Shown: positions 18,464-26,104 of the stretch, piece by piece | Numbering within the stretch: the stretch's first letter is position 1 | Layout of the letters: every line of letters begins with the position of its first letter | Source of the DNA: Amycolatopsis sp. 2-15 | GTDB taxonomy: Bacteria > Actinomycetota > Actinomycetes > Mycobacteriales > Pseudonocardiaceae | NCBI RefSeq assembly: GCF_030285625.1 | Contig: NZ_CP127294.1 | Span: forward strand, 4,498,501 to 4,562,500 | Reading direction: 5' to 3' | Length of the DNA stretch: 64,000 bases | The notes under the pieces: model-generated | Database searches by the model: none | Told to the model about the DNA's origin: nothing | The model's input: the letters and a program-made list of their open reading frames with translations, nothing else | Translations under genes and position numbers: made by a program

Positions 18464-18784
18464 GTGCATGGAGATCGAGACCAGCTGACGATCAGCGTCG
18501 GCAACCTAGACATTTCGGATGCTTCCGTCCGCCGATTCGCGGCATTGCTCGGCGAGGTAGTCGCGCAGAAGCTACGCGAGTTACCGACCGTCCAGGAGCG
18601 GGTCCTGCTAACGGTCGAAGAGGCAGCCAACCGGCTGGCGATTAGCCGCAGTGTGATCTACGAGCTACTGAGGTCAGGCCAGCTTGAATCGGTGACCATC
18701 GGTCGCAATCGACGCGTGCCGGTTCTCGCTGTCGACGACTTCGTAGCGCGACTTCGCAGGGAGCAGCATGAACCGCCCCAGTAG
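18464..18784 (+). CDS. Excisionase-type helix-turn-helix protein
   Basis: The 106-residue protein has a C-terminal HTH_17/MerR-like excisionase domain: LLTVEEAANRLAISRSVIYE, then LLRSGQLESVTIGRNRRVP and a closing helix VDDFVARLRREQ. Such proteins are the usual Xis upstream of a tyrosine integrase in pSAM2-like elements. The N-terminal 45 residues form an added helix-rich part. It overlaps the next, broken HTH gene. Because the matching integrase gene is gone, any present role is unclear; it could act as a regulator. Confidence 0.78.
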   Translation: MHGDRDQLTISVGNLDISDASVRRFAALLGEVVAQKLRELPTVQERVLLTVEEAANRLAISRSVIYELLRSGQLESVTIGRNRRVPVLAVDDFVARLRREQHEPPQ

Positions 18785-18962
18785 ATTGCTGACGGTCATG
18801 GAGGTGTGCGACGAGCTACGAGTGGCCCGGAGCACCTTCTACGAGTGGCGCATGAAGAGGCGTGAACCGAGGGGCATCAAGCTTCCGCACGGGGGGCTCC
18901 GGATCTGACGGGCCGACCTCGATCGCTGGATCGACGAGCGGGAGGAAGACGTGAAGTGGTGA
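18768..18962 (+). pseudogene. Second excisionase-type HTH gene with an in-frame stop
   Basis: From ATG 18768 the frame reads LLTVMEVCDELRVARSTFYE then WRMKRREP and GGLRI, a typical Xis/HTH_17 domain. TGA at 18906-18908 then stands where the family usually has arginine. The frame goes on as RADLDRWIDEREEDVKW to a second stop at 18960. One C-to-T change (CGA to TGA) explains the break. In pSAM2-type elements this gene directly precedes int. Confidence 0.75.
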
Positions 18963-19132
18963 GCACCGCCTTGGGAACATGCATACAGCGACGTCCTGAG
19001 CTGTGCCTCGGCGGATCGAGAGCCGTCGTGGGATTTCTTCGGCACGTCCTCGGCACAACGCCCTCCATCGAATCGAACGGGCGCCCCTTCTTGCGGCCTC
19101 GGGAGGAGCTTGCCGCGGCGCCGCAGGAAGCG
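18963..19132 (+). pseudogene. Remnant of a tyrosine integrase 3' end
   Basis: Directly after the broken HTH gene and in the same phase is a frame with WDFFGTSSAQ, the same string that ends the integrase scrap at 22139-22525, encoded by an identical 23-bp sequence. The rest of an integrase gene is missing, as if internally deleted. The call rests on gene order and this repeat; sequence beyond it is not conserved. Confidence 0.4.
19037..19059. repeat. 23-bp direct repeat, copy 1
   Basis: This stretch is identical to 22423-22445 and codes for FGTSSAQ in both places. It marks the ends of two integrase-gene remnants and suggests two related elements once stood in tandem, or that one was duplicated. 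Confidence 0.8.
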
Positions 19133-19316
19133 AACTTAACGGGCGTTTCGGACAGTCCTCGCGACACTGGCATCGTGCCCGGACCGGGGCTGGTGCGAAT
19201 GGAGCAAGTTGGCCGCCGGGGGAGGCAGAGGACGAACAACGGGAGGTCGGGACGACGCGACGAGCCAGCGACTCTGATGGCTCAGACTGCCGAAGATCGG
19301 CACCATGTTGCACCTA

Positions 19317-20202
19317 AGGGATGTCTCGTAACCCGGTGTGGGTCGGTTGTGGGTGTTGGTTGATCATGGTGTGGTGCAGGTGATCTCGGCGTCGCGGTCG
19401 GAGTGGATTGTTCCGTTCACGGGGTTGGAGCCGGGTCAGTTCCGGAAGTTGGTGCGGGTCGTGGCGAAGCGTGGTGGTGACGACATTGCTGATGGTCGTC
19501 CTGGTCGTCAGTGGCGTCTTGATCTGGCTGATCGTGTGTTGCTGGTGGCGACGTACTGGCGGACGAACCTGACGATGCGACAGATCGGACCATTGTTCGG
19601 GGTGTCGCATTCCGCGGCGCACCGGGTGATCGACACGATTGGCCCGCTGCTGGCGCTGGCTCCGGTCCGCAAGCGGCGGATCGACTCGGTGGCGATCGTT
19701 GATGGCACCTTGGTGCCGACGCGGGATCACCGGCTGGCGGCGCCCTCGAAGAACTACCGGTACTCGGCGAACGTGCAGGTCGCGATCGACGCGGACACCC
19801 GGTTGGTGATCGCCACCGGGGACGCGCATCCGGGTAACCGCAATGACTGCACCGTCTACCACGACTCCGGTATCGAGCAGGAGTTGGCGGGGCGCCCGGT
19901 GATGGCCGACGGCGGCTACCAAGGCAACCCGGCCGTGATCATGCCCTACCGCAAACCCCATGACGGCAGCGATCTCCCAGACTGGAAAGAAGACCTCAAC
20001 GCCGGCCACCGCAAAATCCGTGCCCGCGTCGAACACGCCCTGGCCCGGATGAAGTGCTGGAAAATCCTGCGCGACTACCGCCGCGCCGCCAGCACCCTCA
20101 ACGACACAGTCTCCGGCATCGCCCACCTCCACAACATCCACCTCGCAGACTGATCCACAACACCAGCCCCACCAACCACACGGTCAGTTACGAGACATCC
20201 CT
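19317..20202 (+). mobile_element. IS5-like insertion sequence, 886 bp
   Basis: The element is bounded by perfect 16-bp terminal inverted repeats, AGGGATGTCTCGTAAC at 19317-19332 and its complement at 20187-20202, and flanked by a TA duplication (19315-19316 and 20203-20204). One transposase gene fills it. Perfect ends and an intact gene indicate a recent insertion, probably into the older integrase locus. Confidence 0.93.
19338..20153 (+). CDS. IS5-family (DDE_Tnp_4-like) transposase
   Basis: The 271-residue protein has an N-terminal HTH region (RQIGPLFGVSHSAAHRVID) and a DDE catalytic core: Asp in IVDGTLVP, Asp in VMADGGYQG, and Glu in RARVEHALARMK. All three acidic residues are present, so it looks active. 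GTG at 19338 is used here; an ATG at 19365 is an alternative. It lies six bases inside the left inverted repeat. Confidence 0.92.
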   Translation: MGRLWVLVDHGVVQVISASRSEWIVPFTGLEPGQFRKLVRVVAKRGGDDIADGRPGRQWRLDLADRVLLVATYWRTNLTMRQIGPLFGVSHSAAHRVIDTIGPLLALAPVRKRRIDSVAIVDGTLVPTRDHRLAAPSKNYRYSANVQVAIDADTRLVIATGDAHPGNRNDCTVYHDSGIEQELAGRPVMADGGYQGNPAVIMPYRKPHDGSDLPDWKEDLNAGHRKIRARVEHALARMKCWKILRDYRRAASTLNDTVSGIAHLHNIHLAD

Positions 20203-20274
20203 TAGTCAGAGGTTACCTTAAGTCGGTCGCTCAATGTGCTCGAATCCGTTGACGATCTACACTAAGGTCTCTAT

Positions 20275-21957
20275 ATGACTGACAGTCAAGACAGGCCTGC
20301 CTTTAGAGACCCGAAGCCGTCGCCTGAACGTATCACGCAACTCGCACAGCGGGTTCTCGATGGAGATATCCTACTTCCGCGATTTCAACGAAACTTTGTG
20401 TGGAAGCGTGCGCAGATTCTGGAACTTCTTGACTCCATAAGGCGAAACTACCCAATTGGCAGCATGCTCCTCTGGCAGTCGCGTCAAGTCCTCACCAGCG
20501 AGAGATCAATAGCCGACCTGACAATATCCGAACGTAAGCCGGACTATCCAGTGAACTATCTCCTCGACGGGCAGCAGCGACTTTCAACGATCTGCGGAGC
20601 TCTATACTGGAACGGAAGCAAGGCGGATAGCGTATGGAATATCGCGTACGATCTAAAGAATAAAAATTTCCTACACCTCTCTTCACTCGACGAACCGCCT
20701 CTCCATATAATCCCGACGCGAAGGCTTTCGAAACCGTCCGATTACTTCAGTAGAACAGTCGGATTGCCTTCTGAGCTCCAGGACGAAGCGAAATCACTCT
20801 TCGACCGCTTCACCGACTACCAAACAGCAATCGTCACCCTCGGCGACATGTCACTCAAGGATGTCGGGCCCGTTTTTGAGCGGATCAACAGCACAGGAAC
20901 GCGACTAACGGTAGTAGACCTTATGCGGGCAGCTACCTGGTCGCCAGAGTTTGACTTGGTAGACCAGATTGATAATATCCTCCAGGGTCTCGATCCTAAG
21001 CATTTCGGCGGCCTAGATCATAAGACCATTCTGCGCGGTGTCGCCGCCTCTGCGGGCTTTGGCTTCTCGTCGGAGGACATGGACGCACTGCGCGACCTAT
21101 CGGTCGAGAAACTCAAAGCAGTCACTCAAGACACAAAGGAAGCCGCGCTGAAGGCTGCCGACTTCCTATCAACACAGATTGGCGTACCTGGCAACTCGGC
21201 ACTTCCGTACACCAACCAATTTGCTGTGCTAACCGAGATCTTCCGCCTCATAAAGTCTCCAACAACCTCACAGTACGCCGCAATACGCAGTTGGTTCTGG
21301 AAGACTACATTTTCCAGCTATTTCGGTGGTTGGAACACTGGAAACATGGCATCGGATTTAGCGGCAGTGCAGTTTTTTGCCAAGGGTGCCGCCGAAATTG
21401 CTAACTCCAGTGTGCCACCCCAAGAGTCCGTGTGGAGACTTCGAGACTTTAGATCAAACAGTGCTACGTCAAAGATGCTTGCGATTATGCTGGCGCACGA
21501 GAAGCCCGTCGACCTGCTGACGGGACAGCGGATTGATGTCGGCAAGTCACTTTCGTGGGCGAACGATAAGGAATTCCACCACTTCTTCCCCCGCAATTAT
21601 ATCGCGCAATCTAAAGCCGTGATGCCCCCGGCAAATAAGGTGGCCAATATCATTATGCTCACCTCGGATAGCAATATCAAGATTAGCGATAAAGCACCTT
21701 CCGAGTATCTGAATATGATTCAAAACGAGATGGGTAAAGAGGAGCTTCAGGCGCGGCTCGCGAAGTCGCTCGTGCCCCCCGCCGCCCTGGAAGCGGCGTT
21801 GCAGGATGACTATGATGAGTTTCTCCGCCTTCGATCGCATGAGCTTCAGCAGCGTGCGGTCCTCTTGACAGGCGAGACCGACGGCGTGCCAATTCCTCCC
21901 GCCGGTGAAGCTGATCAAGATAGACAAGACGACGAAGATGTCGATCCATCCGCCTAA
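20275..21957 (+). CDS. DUF262/GmrSD-like putative nuclease
   Basis: The 560-residue protein combines an N-terminal DUF262 (GmrS-like) domain, with RFQRNFVWKRAQILELLDSI and the ParB-type motif LLDGQQRLSTI, and a C-terminal DUF1524-like HNH region (EFHHFFPRNYI and NKVANIIMLTSDSNI). GmrSD-type enzymes are type IV systems that cut modified phage DNA using nucleotides, so a defence role is likely by family. It is one polypeptide, as in many fused GmrSD homologues. Base composition is about 50 percent GC, far below its neighbours. AAGG eight bases upstream may be the ribosome site. A strong hairpin follows. Confidence 0.82.
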   Translation: MTDSQDRPAFRDPKPSPERITQLAQRVLDGDILLPRFQRNFVWKRAQILELLDSIRRNYPIGSMLLWQSRQVLTSERSIADLTISERKPDYPVNYLLDGQQRLSTICGALYWNGSKADSVWNIAYDLKNKNFLHLSSLDEPPLHIIPTRRLSKPSDYFSRTVGLPSELQDEAKSLFDRFTDYQTAIVTLGDMSLKDVGPVFERINSTGTRLTVVDLMRAATWSPEFDLVDQIDNILQGLDPKHFGGLDHKTILRGVAASAGFGFSSEDMDALRDLSVEKLKAVTQDTKEAALKAADFLSTQIGVPGNSALPYTNQFAVLTEIFRLIKSPTTSQYAAIRSWFWKTTFSSYFGGWNTGNMASDLAAVQFFAKGAAEIANSSVPPQESVWRLRDFRSNSATSKMLAIMLAHEKPVDLLTGQRIDVGKSLSWANDKEFHHFFPRNYIAQSKAVMPPANKVANIIMLTSDSNIKISDKAPSEYLNMIQNEMGKEELQARLAKSLVPPAALEAALQDDYDEFLRLRSHELQQRAVLLTGETDGVPIPPAGEADQDRQDDEDVDPSA

Positions 21958-21988
21958 CGGCTTCTAAATCTATTCGTGTACTTTCAGT

Positions 21989-22028
21989 GCAGCTGCTGTC
22001 GCGACGGTGACGACGCGACAGCAGCTGC
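21989..22028 (+). terminator. Perfect 15-bp hairpin after the DUF262 gene
   Basis: GCAGCTGCTGTCGCG is followed after ten bases by its exact complement CGCGACAGCAGCTGC. The hairpin begins 31 bases past the stop of the DUF262 gene. A short AT-containing stretch but no T-run follows, so it may end transcription or protect the 3' end. Confidence 0.6.
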
Positions 22029-22138
22029 GTCAATATTCCGAGAAGCGATTAACCGAGGCTGAGGCGGCCGTTGCGGTTCTGATGGAGGCTGTTGGCAAGG
22101 GCATTCCTCGGCCGATAATTGCCGCGACGTGAGCGATA

Positions 22139-22525
22139 ATGCTCAGCCTTATAGGTCAGAAATCTGTTCGCAACCGGCGTGCTCGGGGGCGTAGCCGGTT
22201 GGTGACGGTCTCGACGGAGGCTTCGCTGCGACCTCGACGACTAGTTCGGGGCCGGCGGGTAGGTACTCGGTCTGCCCGCACCGACCCCGTCCAGGCGGCG
22301 ATCTGGGCTGGTAACTCTCTGGTGGTCATCCAGGAGGTCTACGCCAGCCTGCTCGATGGCCAGGCGGTCCGGGCGCGCGAGCAGGTGCAACGTGCGCTAG
22401 GCATACATCGAGGGGGAGCTTACTTCGGCACGTCCTCGGCACAACCGGCCGCTTTAAGCAAGCTCGGGTCTGGCACGCAGCTGCATATGGCAAGATCGCC
22501 CATCTACCAGCGTTTCTGCTGGTAA
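22139..22525 (+). pseudogene. Tyrosine integrase, C-terminal scrap
   Basis: Residues from about 22283 on (DPVQAAIWAGNSLVVIQEVY, then ASLLDGQAVRAREQVQRALG) match the tail of AICE tyrosine integrases, where the catalytic tyrosine region precedes a conserved LDGQ helix. The catalytic Arg-His-Arg core and the rest of the protein are absent. The first 45 residues do not match and are probably junk. A hairpin and a tRNA 3' fragment come next, the normal order at an AICE attachment site. Confidence 0.7.
22423..22445. repeat. 23-bp direct repeat, copy 2
   Basis: Identical to 19037-19059; codes for FGTSSAQ at the end of the integrase scrap. The two copies lie 3.4 kb apart and bracket the IS5-like element and the DUF262 gene. 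Confidence 0.8.
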
Positions 22526-22537
22526 ATGGGCGATCTT
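22492..22537. terminator. Bidirectional hairpin between integrase scrap and tRNA fragment
   Basis: AAGATCGCCCATCTACCAGC and its near-perfect complement GCTGGTAAATGGGCGATCTT (one mismatch) form a 20-bp stem with a six-base loop. AA/TT at the base makes it look like a terminator in both directions, which would isolate an integrase gene from a tRNA gene. Confidence 0.65.
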
Positions 22538-22550
22538 CGCTGGTCTCGTA

Positions 22551-22598
22551 GGGTCCCCCTGCAGGATTCGAACCTGCGACACCCGCCCTATAAGGGTG
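22551..22598 (-). tRNA. tRNA 3'-end fragment (old attachment site)
   Basis: On the minus strand the sequence contains the T-arm GCAGG-TTCGAAT-CCTGC, preceded by GGGCGGGTGTC as in a variable loop and followed by an acceptor-like AGGGGGACC. The matching 5' acceptor strand and D-arm are not found, and the anticodon arm does not pair. It is therefore a partial tRNA, the kind left when an element integrates into a tRNA 3' end. The amino acid cannot be assigned safely. Confidence 0.65.
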
Positions 22599-22745
22599 CT
22601 CGGGCCCCTTTCGGCGTGTCTGTCGCCGATCAGGCTGATCCGGCAGTTGGCTGGGCTGGCTCTGATGCACTTGGCCGACGGGCGTTCGCAGGCATCAAGA
22701 CCGTCATTGATCAACTTCAGGAGTGCGCGCTTGCTGTGCCGCAGG

Positions 22746-25061
22746 ATGCCGAGCCAGACCTACCGATCGACGTCGGTAACGTTTCAGGATGTGGCACTGG
22801 GAAATGGCGCGCGCGGCAGTCTGACGTCTGTCGAGCGTGACTTGGTTGATCATGTTGAGCGTGGCGAATATCTTGACCTGACCGACAGTGGTCGCGTGGA
22901 CGAGAGTGCCATACGGACTTGGGGAGAACAACAGACGATTCGGGCATGGGTGGTGCGCGACATCATGCTTGGCCGGCTGGCAGCCGATGCAGACCCACGC
23001 GGCCTGCGCCTGCGTGGCGCCCGCATCGCCGGCCGATTGGACCTCGACAACATCACCAGCACAGTCGCGCTTGCTATGATCGACTGCCTGTTGGAAGAGG
23101 GTTGCTCCGCGAACGACAGCCATCTAACGACTGTTGCCCTGTCGCATTGCCGGGTTGAGCACCCCACAAAAGTGCCCCTCTCATTGGAACGGGCGGTCGC
23201 AACCAAGCTCACCCTTAATAAGACAACAGTGACAGCCACTAGTGAACTGGCTGGTATCGCGCTAAACGGTGCTCAAATAGGTGAGGTAAGTTGCGCCGGA
23301 GTGACTCTGCGCAACGAATTCGGACCAGCCCTCAATGCCGACGGTTTGGTCGCCGACCGAGTGGTGCTTGCCGACGGATTCTCGGCGACCGGATTCGGAC
23401 AGTCTGGGGCGATACGGCTATCCGGCGCCCGAATCACCGGCCAGCTGGAGTGCGCCGGGGCGACGCTGCGGAACTACGTTGGCCCGGCACTTGCTGCCGA
23501 CAGGCTGCAGACTGGCGGGAGCGTGTTCCTATGTGACGGGTTCTCAGCGACCGGCGCTGGGAGTGGGGCGGTACGCCTGCTTGGCGCCCGAATCACCGGC
23601 CAACTGGAGTGCGCCGGGGCGATCCTGCACAACGACTTCGGACCAGCCCTCAACGCCGACAGGCTGCAGGCTGAGGGGAATGTGATCTTAAGTGACGGGT
23701 TCTCGGCGACCGGCGCCGGGGAGTACGGGGCTGTACGGCTGTCCGGCGCCCGAATCGCGGGCCAATTGAACTGCTGCGGGGCGACCCTGCACAACGACTC
23801 TGGACCCGCCCTTCACGCCGACATGATGCGGGCCGAAGGGAACGTGATCTTAAGTGACGGGTTCTCAGCGACCGGCGCCGGGAAGTACGGGGCCGTACGG
23901 CTGTCCGGCGCCCGAATTACCGGCCAACTGAACTGCGGCGAGGCAACCCTGCACAACGACTCCGGACCCGCTCTCTCCGCCGACGGGGTGCAGGCGGACA
24001 GGGGGGTGCTTCTATACCACGGGTTCTCGGCGGCCAGCGCCGGGGAGTCCGGCACCGTGCAACTGCTTGGCGCGAAAGTCGGTCAAATGCTTTGTTACAA
24101 GGCGACCCTTCTCAATGACTCCGGTCCAGCGCTCGATGCCGACGGGCTGCATGTCAACGGGAACGTGTTCCTACGTGACGAGTTCTCAGCGACCGGCGCC
24201 GGGAAGAACGGGGCAGTACGGCTGTCCGGCGCCCGAATTACCGGCCAACTGAACTGCGACGGGGCGACCCTGCACAACGATTCCGGACCAGCCCTCAACG
24301 CCCTCGGGCTACAGACTGGTTCGGACGTACGCCTAATCGGCGAGTTCTCAGCGACCGCTGGCGGGGAGGATGTGGTGCTGCTTCTAAACAATCTTCGAGT
24401 CGGCGGCGCCCTTTACTTCTGCCCGACGAGGCTGGAACATGACCGCCGCGCGCAGGCTCGACTGAGCCTTGACGGCTTGGTCTATACCGGACTGCCGCGA
24501 GGCATCTCGCCTCACTCCTGGCTGCGCCTGCTGAGCGAGGCCACCCCTTCCTATTCTGCCCAGCCGTATCAGCAGCTGGCGACGGCACAGCGGGCGGCGG
24601 GACATGACCGAGAAGCGCGACGGGTGTTGATCCAGCAACGGCGTGACCAAATTCAGCGAGGCGCGCTCACCGGACGAGTCGAACGCACGTGGGGCCGACT
24701 TACCGGAGTCCTCCTCGGCTACGGCTACCAACCTTGGCGAGCGCTCCTTGGTCTGCTCGCCACCTTCATACTCGCCGCCACGGTCGCCGCGATTCTGGGA
24801 GGGCATGGCGGGTTGGTACAGATCCGAACGCCACCCAGCTCAACTCCAGTTGGTTGCACTCTCGTCGAACGCGTGGGAGTTGGGCTAGACCTGGGCACAC
24901 CGCTGGTCTCGACCGGAGCCCGCGCACGCTGTGATACCACCAGCAGCGCGACCGGCGAGGGTCTCGCGGTGGCTGGGTGGGTCCTACGGCTGCTGGCCTG
25001 GGCTTTCGCGACCCTGTTCATCGCTGGTTTCACCGGTGCGGTGCGCAAGACCAATCAGTAG
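22746..25061 (+). CDS. Repeat-rich predicted beta-helix membrane protein
   Basis: From ATG 22746 the protein has 771 residues. The N-terminal part (about 1-200) is followed by seven near-identical units of about 54 residues (FSATGAG, GAVRLSGARITGQLNC, GATLHNDSGPAL), a short helical section (YQQLATAQRAAGHDREARR), and two C-terminal membrane segments (LLGLLATFILAATVAAILGG and LRLLAWAFATLFIAGFTGAV). The regular hydrophobic spacing suggests a right-handed beta-helix like pentapeptide-repeat proteins; similar actinobacterial proteins are often named membrane-associated oxidoreductase without proof. The start could be later. A decayed copy lies at 17265-17616. Confidence 0.75.
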   Translation: MPSQTYRSTSVTFQDVALGNGARGSLTSVERDLVDHVERGEYLDLTDSGRVDESAIRTWGEQQTIRAWVVRDIMLGRLAADADPRGLRLRGARIAGRLDLDNITSTVALAMIDCLLEEGCSANDSHLTTVALSHCRVEHPTKVPLSLERAVATKLTLNKTTVTATSELAGIALNGAQIGEVSCAGVTLRNEFGPALNADGLVADRVVLADGFSATGFGQSGAIRLSGARITGQLECAGATLRNYVGPALAADRLQTGGSVFLCDGFSATGAGSGAVRLLGARITGQLECAGAILHNDFGPALNADRLQAEGNVILSDGFSATGAGEYGAVRLSGARIAGQLNCCGATLHNDSGPALHADMMRAEGNVILSDGFSATGAGKYGAVRLSGARITGQLNCGEATLHNDSGPALSADGVQADRGVLLYHGFSAASAGESGTVQLLGAKVGQMLCYKATLLNDSGPALDADGLHVNGNVFLRDEFSATGAGKNGAVRLSGARITGQLNCDGATLHNDSGPALNALGLQTGSDVRLIGEFSATAGGEDVVLLLNNLRVGGALYFCPTRLEHDRRAQARLSLDGLVYTGLPRGISPHSWLRLLSEATPSYSAQPYQQLATAQRAAGHDREARRVLIQQRRDQIQRGALTGRVERTWGRLTGVLLGYGYQPWRALLGLLATFILAATVAAILGGHGGLVQIRTPPSSTPVGCTLVERVGVGLDLGTPLVSTGARARCDTTSSATGEGLAVAGWVLRLLAWAFATLFIAGFTGAVRKTNQ
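23376..24383 (+). repeat. Seven tandem units of about 162 bp
   Basis: Within the membrane-protein gene, units begin at GFSATGF (23376) and recur about every 162 bases up to EFSATAGG (24342). Several adjacent units are almost identical at DNA level, for example around 23700-23950, which indicates recent unit duplication or gene conversion. Confidence 0.9.
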
Positions 25062-25104
25062 CCGAATCACGCAGTGAGGTTCTCCCGTTCGGCCGGAGAG
25101 CGAG

Positions 25105-25866
25105 TTATCTGGTTCGGGCGGGGACCGGTTGATGGTAGCTGGCCTCGTACTCGGCGGGCGAGCGCCAGCCCAGCTGCTTCTGTATCCGCTGGGTGTTATA
25201 CCACCCATCAATATAGGCGAACAGGGTGTTCTCGGCTTCTTCTCTTGTCCGCCAACTGGTTCGATAGACCAACTCGGTCTTGAGCGTGGAGAAGAAGTTT
25301 TCCATCAACGCGTTGTCGTAACGGTCGCCGACCGTTCCCATCGACCGCGTGATCCCGTTGTCCGCCAACCGATTCGAGAACCGGAACGCCGTATAGGTCG
25401 ATCCTCTGTCCGAATGGTGGATCAACTGGCCTTCCCGGACCTGCCGTGACCACACCGCATACTCCAACGCGCCGAGCAACAGCTCGGTGTCGCAGCGATC
25501 TGAGCACTTCCAACCCACGATTCGGTTGGAGAACGCATCCCGGACAGCAGCGAGCCAAAACACCCCCTGACCAGTCACAATCCGGGTCGCGTTGGCCACC
25601 CACAACCGATTCGGCTCGACCGCGGTGAAGTCCCGGTTGACCAGATCCGGCGCCGGCGTGGCCCGCCGATCCTGCCGAGTGGACCCGACCTGCTTGTTCT
25701 CCTCGGCCATCTCGCTGGTCGGCTGACCGGCTCGTTCGCCGCGGTCGGCTTCGTCCTGGCGTATCCAGTTCCGCAGCGCCTCGTGGTGTACGCCGAGTTG
25801 CTCGGCCAGCTTGCGGATCACCGGTTTCGGATCAGACTCGCGGTAGAGCCGGACCGCGGGCCCACA
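25105..25866 (-). pseudogene. Inactivated IS3-family transposase
   Basis: The minus strand encodes part of OrfA (AVRLYRESDPKPVIRKLAEQ onward to EMAEENKQV) fused directly to the C-terminal integrase core of OrfB (TPAPDLVNRDF onward). The end of OrfA and start of OrfB are deleted. In the DDE core the first acidic position reads WVANATRI, with Asn where IS3 enzymes have Asp; DRGSTYTA and DNALMENFF supply the other two. The OrfA start is also lost. The element is immobile by two independent defects. Confidence 0.85.
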
Positions 25867-26104
25867 GCTCGTCGACCGTGGTCGATGCCCACGAACTCGA
25901 CGAGGCGGCGCGCGTGGCCCGCGCCCAGGCAGCCGCACCCATGGCATAGGGAACGCGCAGCAAGTAGGAACATGATCCGCCCGGCGCGGCCTCCTCCTAC
26001 AGGCCCGACCCACAAGACCGCCAGCGCGCCGGTACGCGGCCGGGTAGTGCAGCAGCGGGCGAGACGATGTCTGCGATTTTGCACGCCTTGAACGGCCAGT
26101 GCTG
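25867..26104. other. Junk between the IS3 remnant and the TPR regulator
   Basis: About 240 bases with no supported gene. A short plus-strand reading VVDAHELDEAARVARAQAAA then PMA ends in a stop and may be the tail of a lost gene. No terminal inverted repeat for the IS3 remnant was found here. Confidence 0.4.

Noticed and set aside
22551..22630. A complete functional tRNA gene
   Set aside because: No 5' acceptor strand or D-arm can be found and the anticodon arm does not pair; only the 3' part is present.
23376..24383. CRISPR-like array
   Set aside because: The 162-bp units are coding tandem repeats with no unique spacers; no cas genes are nearby. No CRISPR array was seen anywhere in the window.
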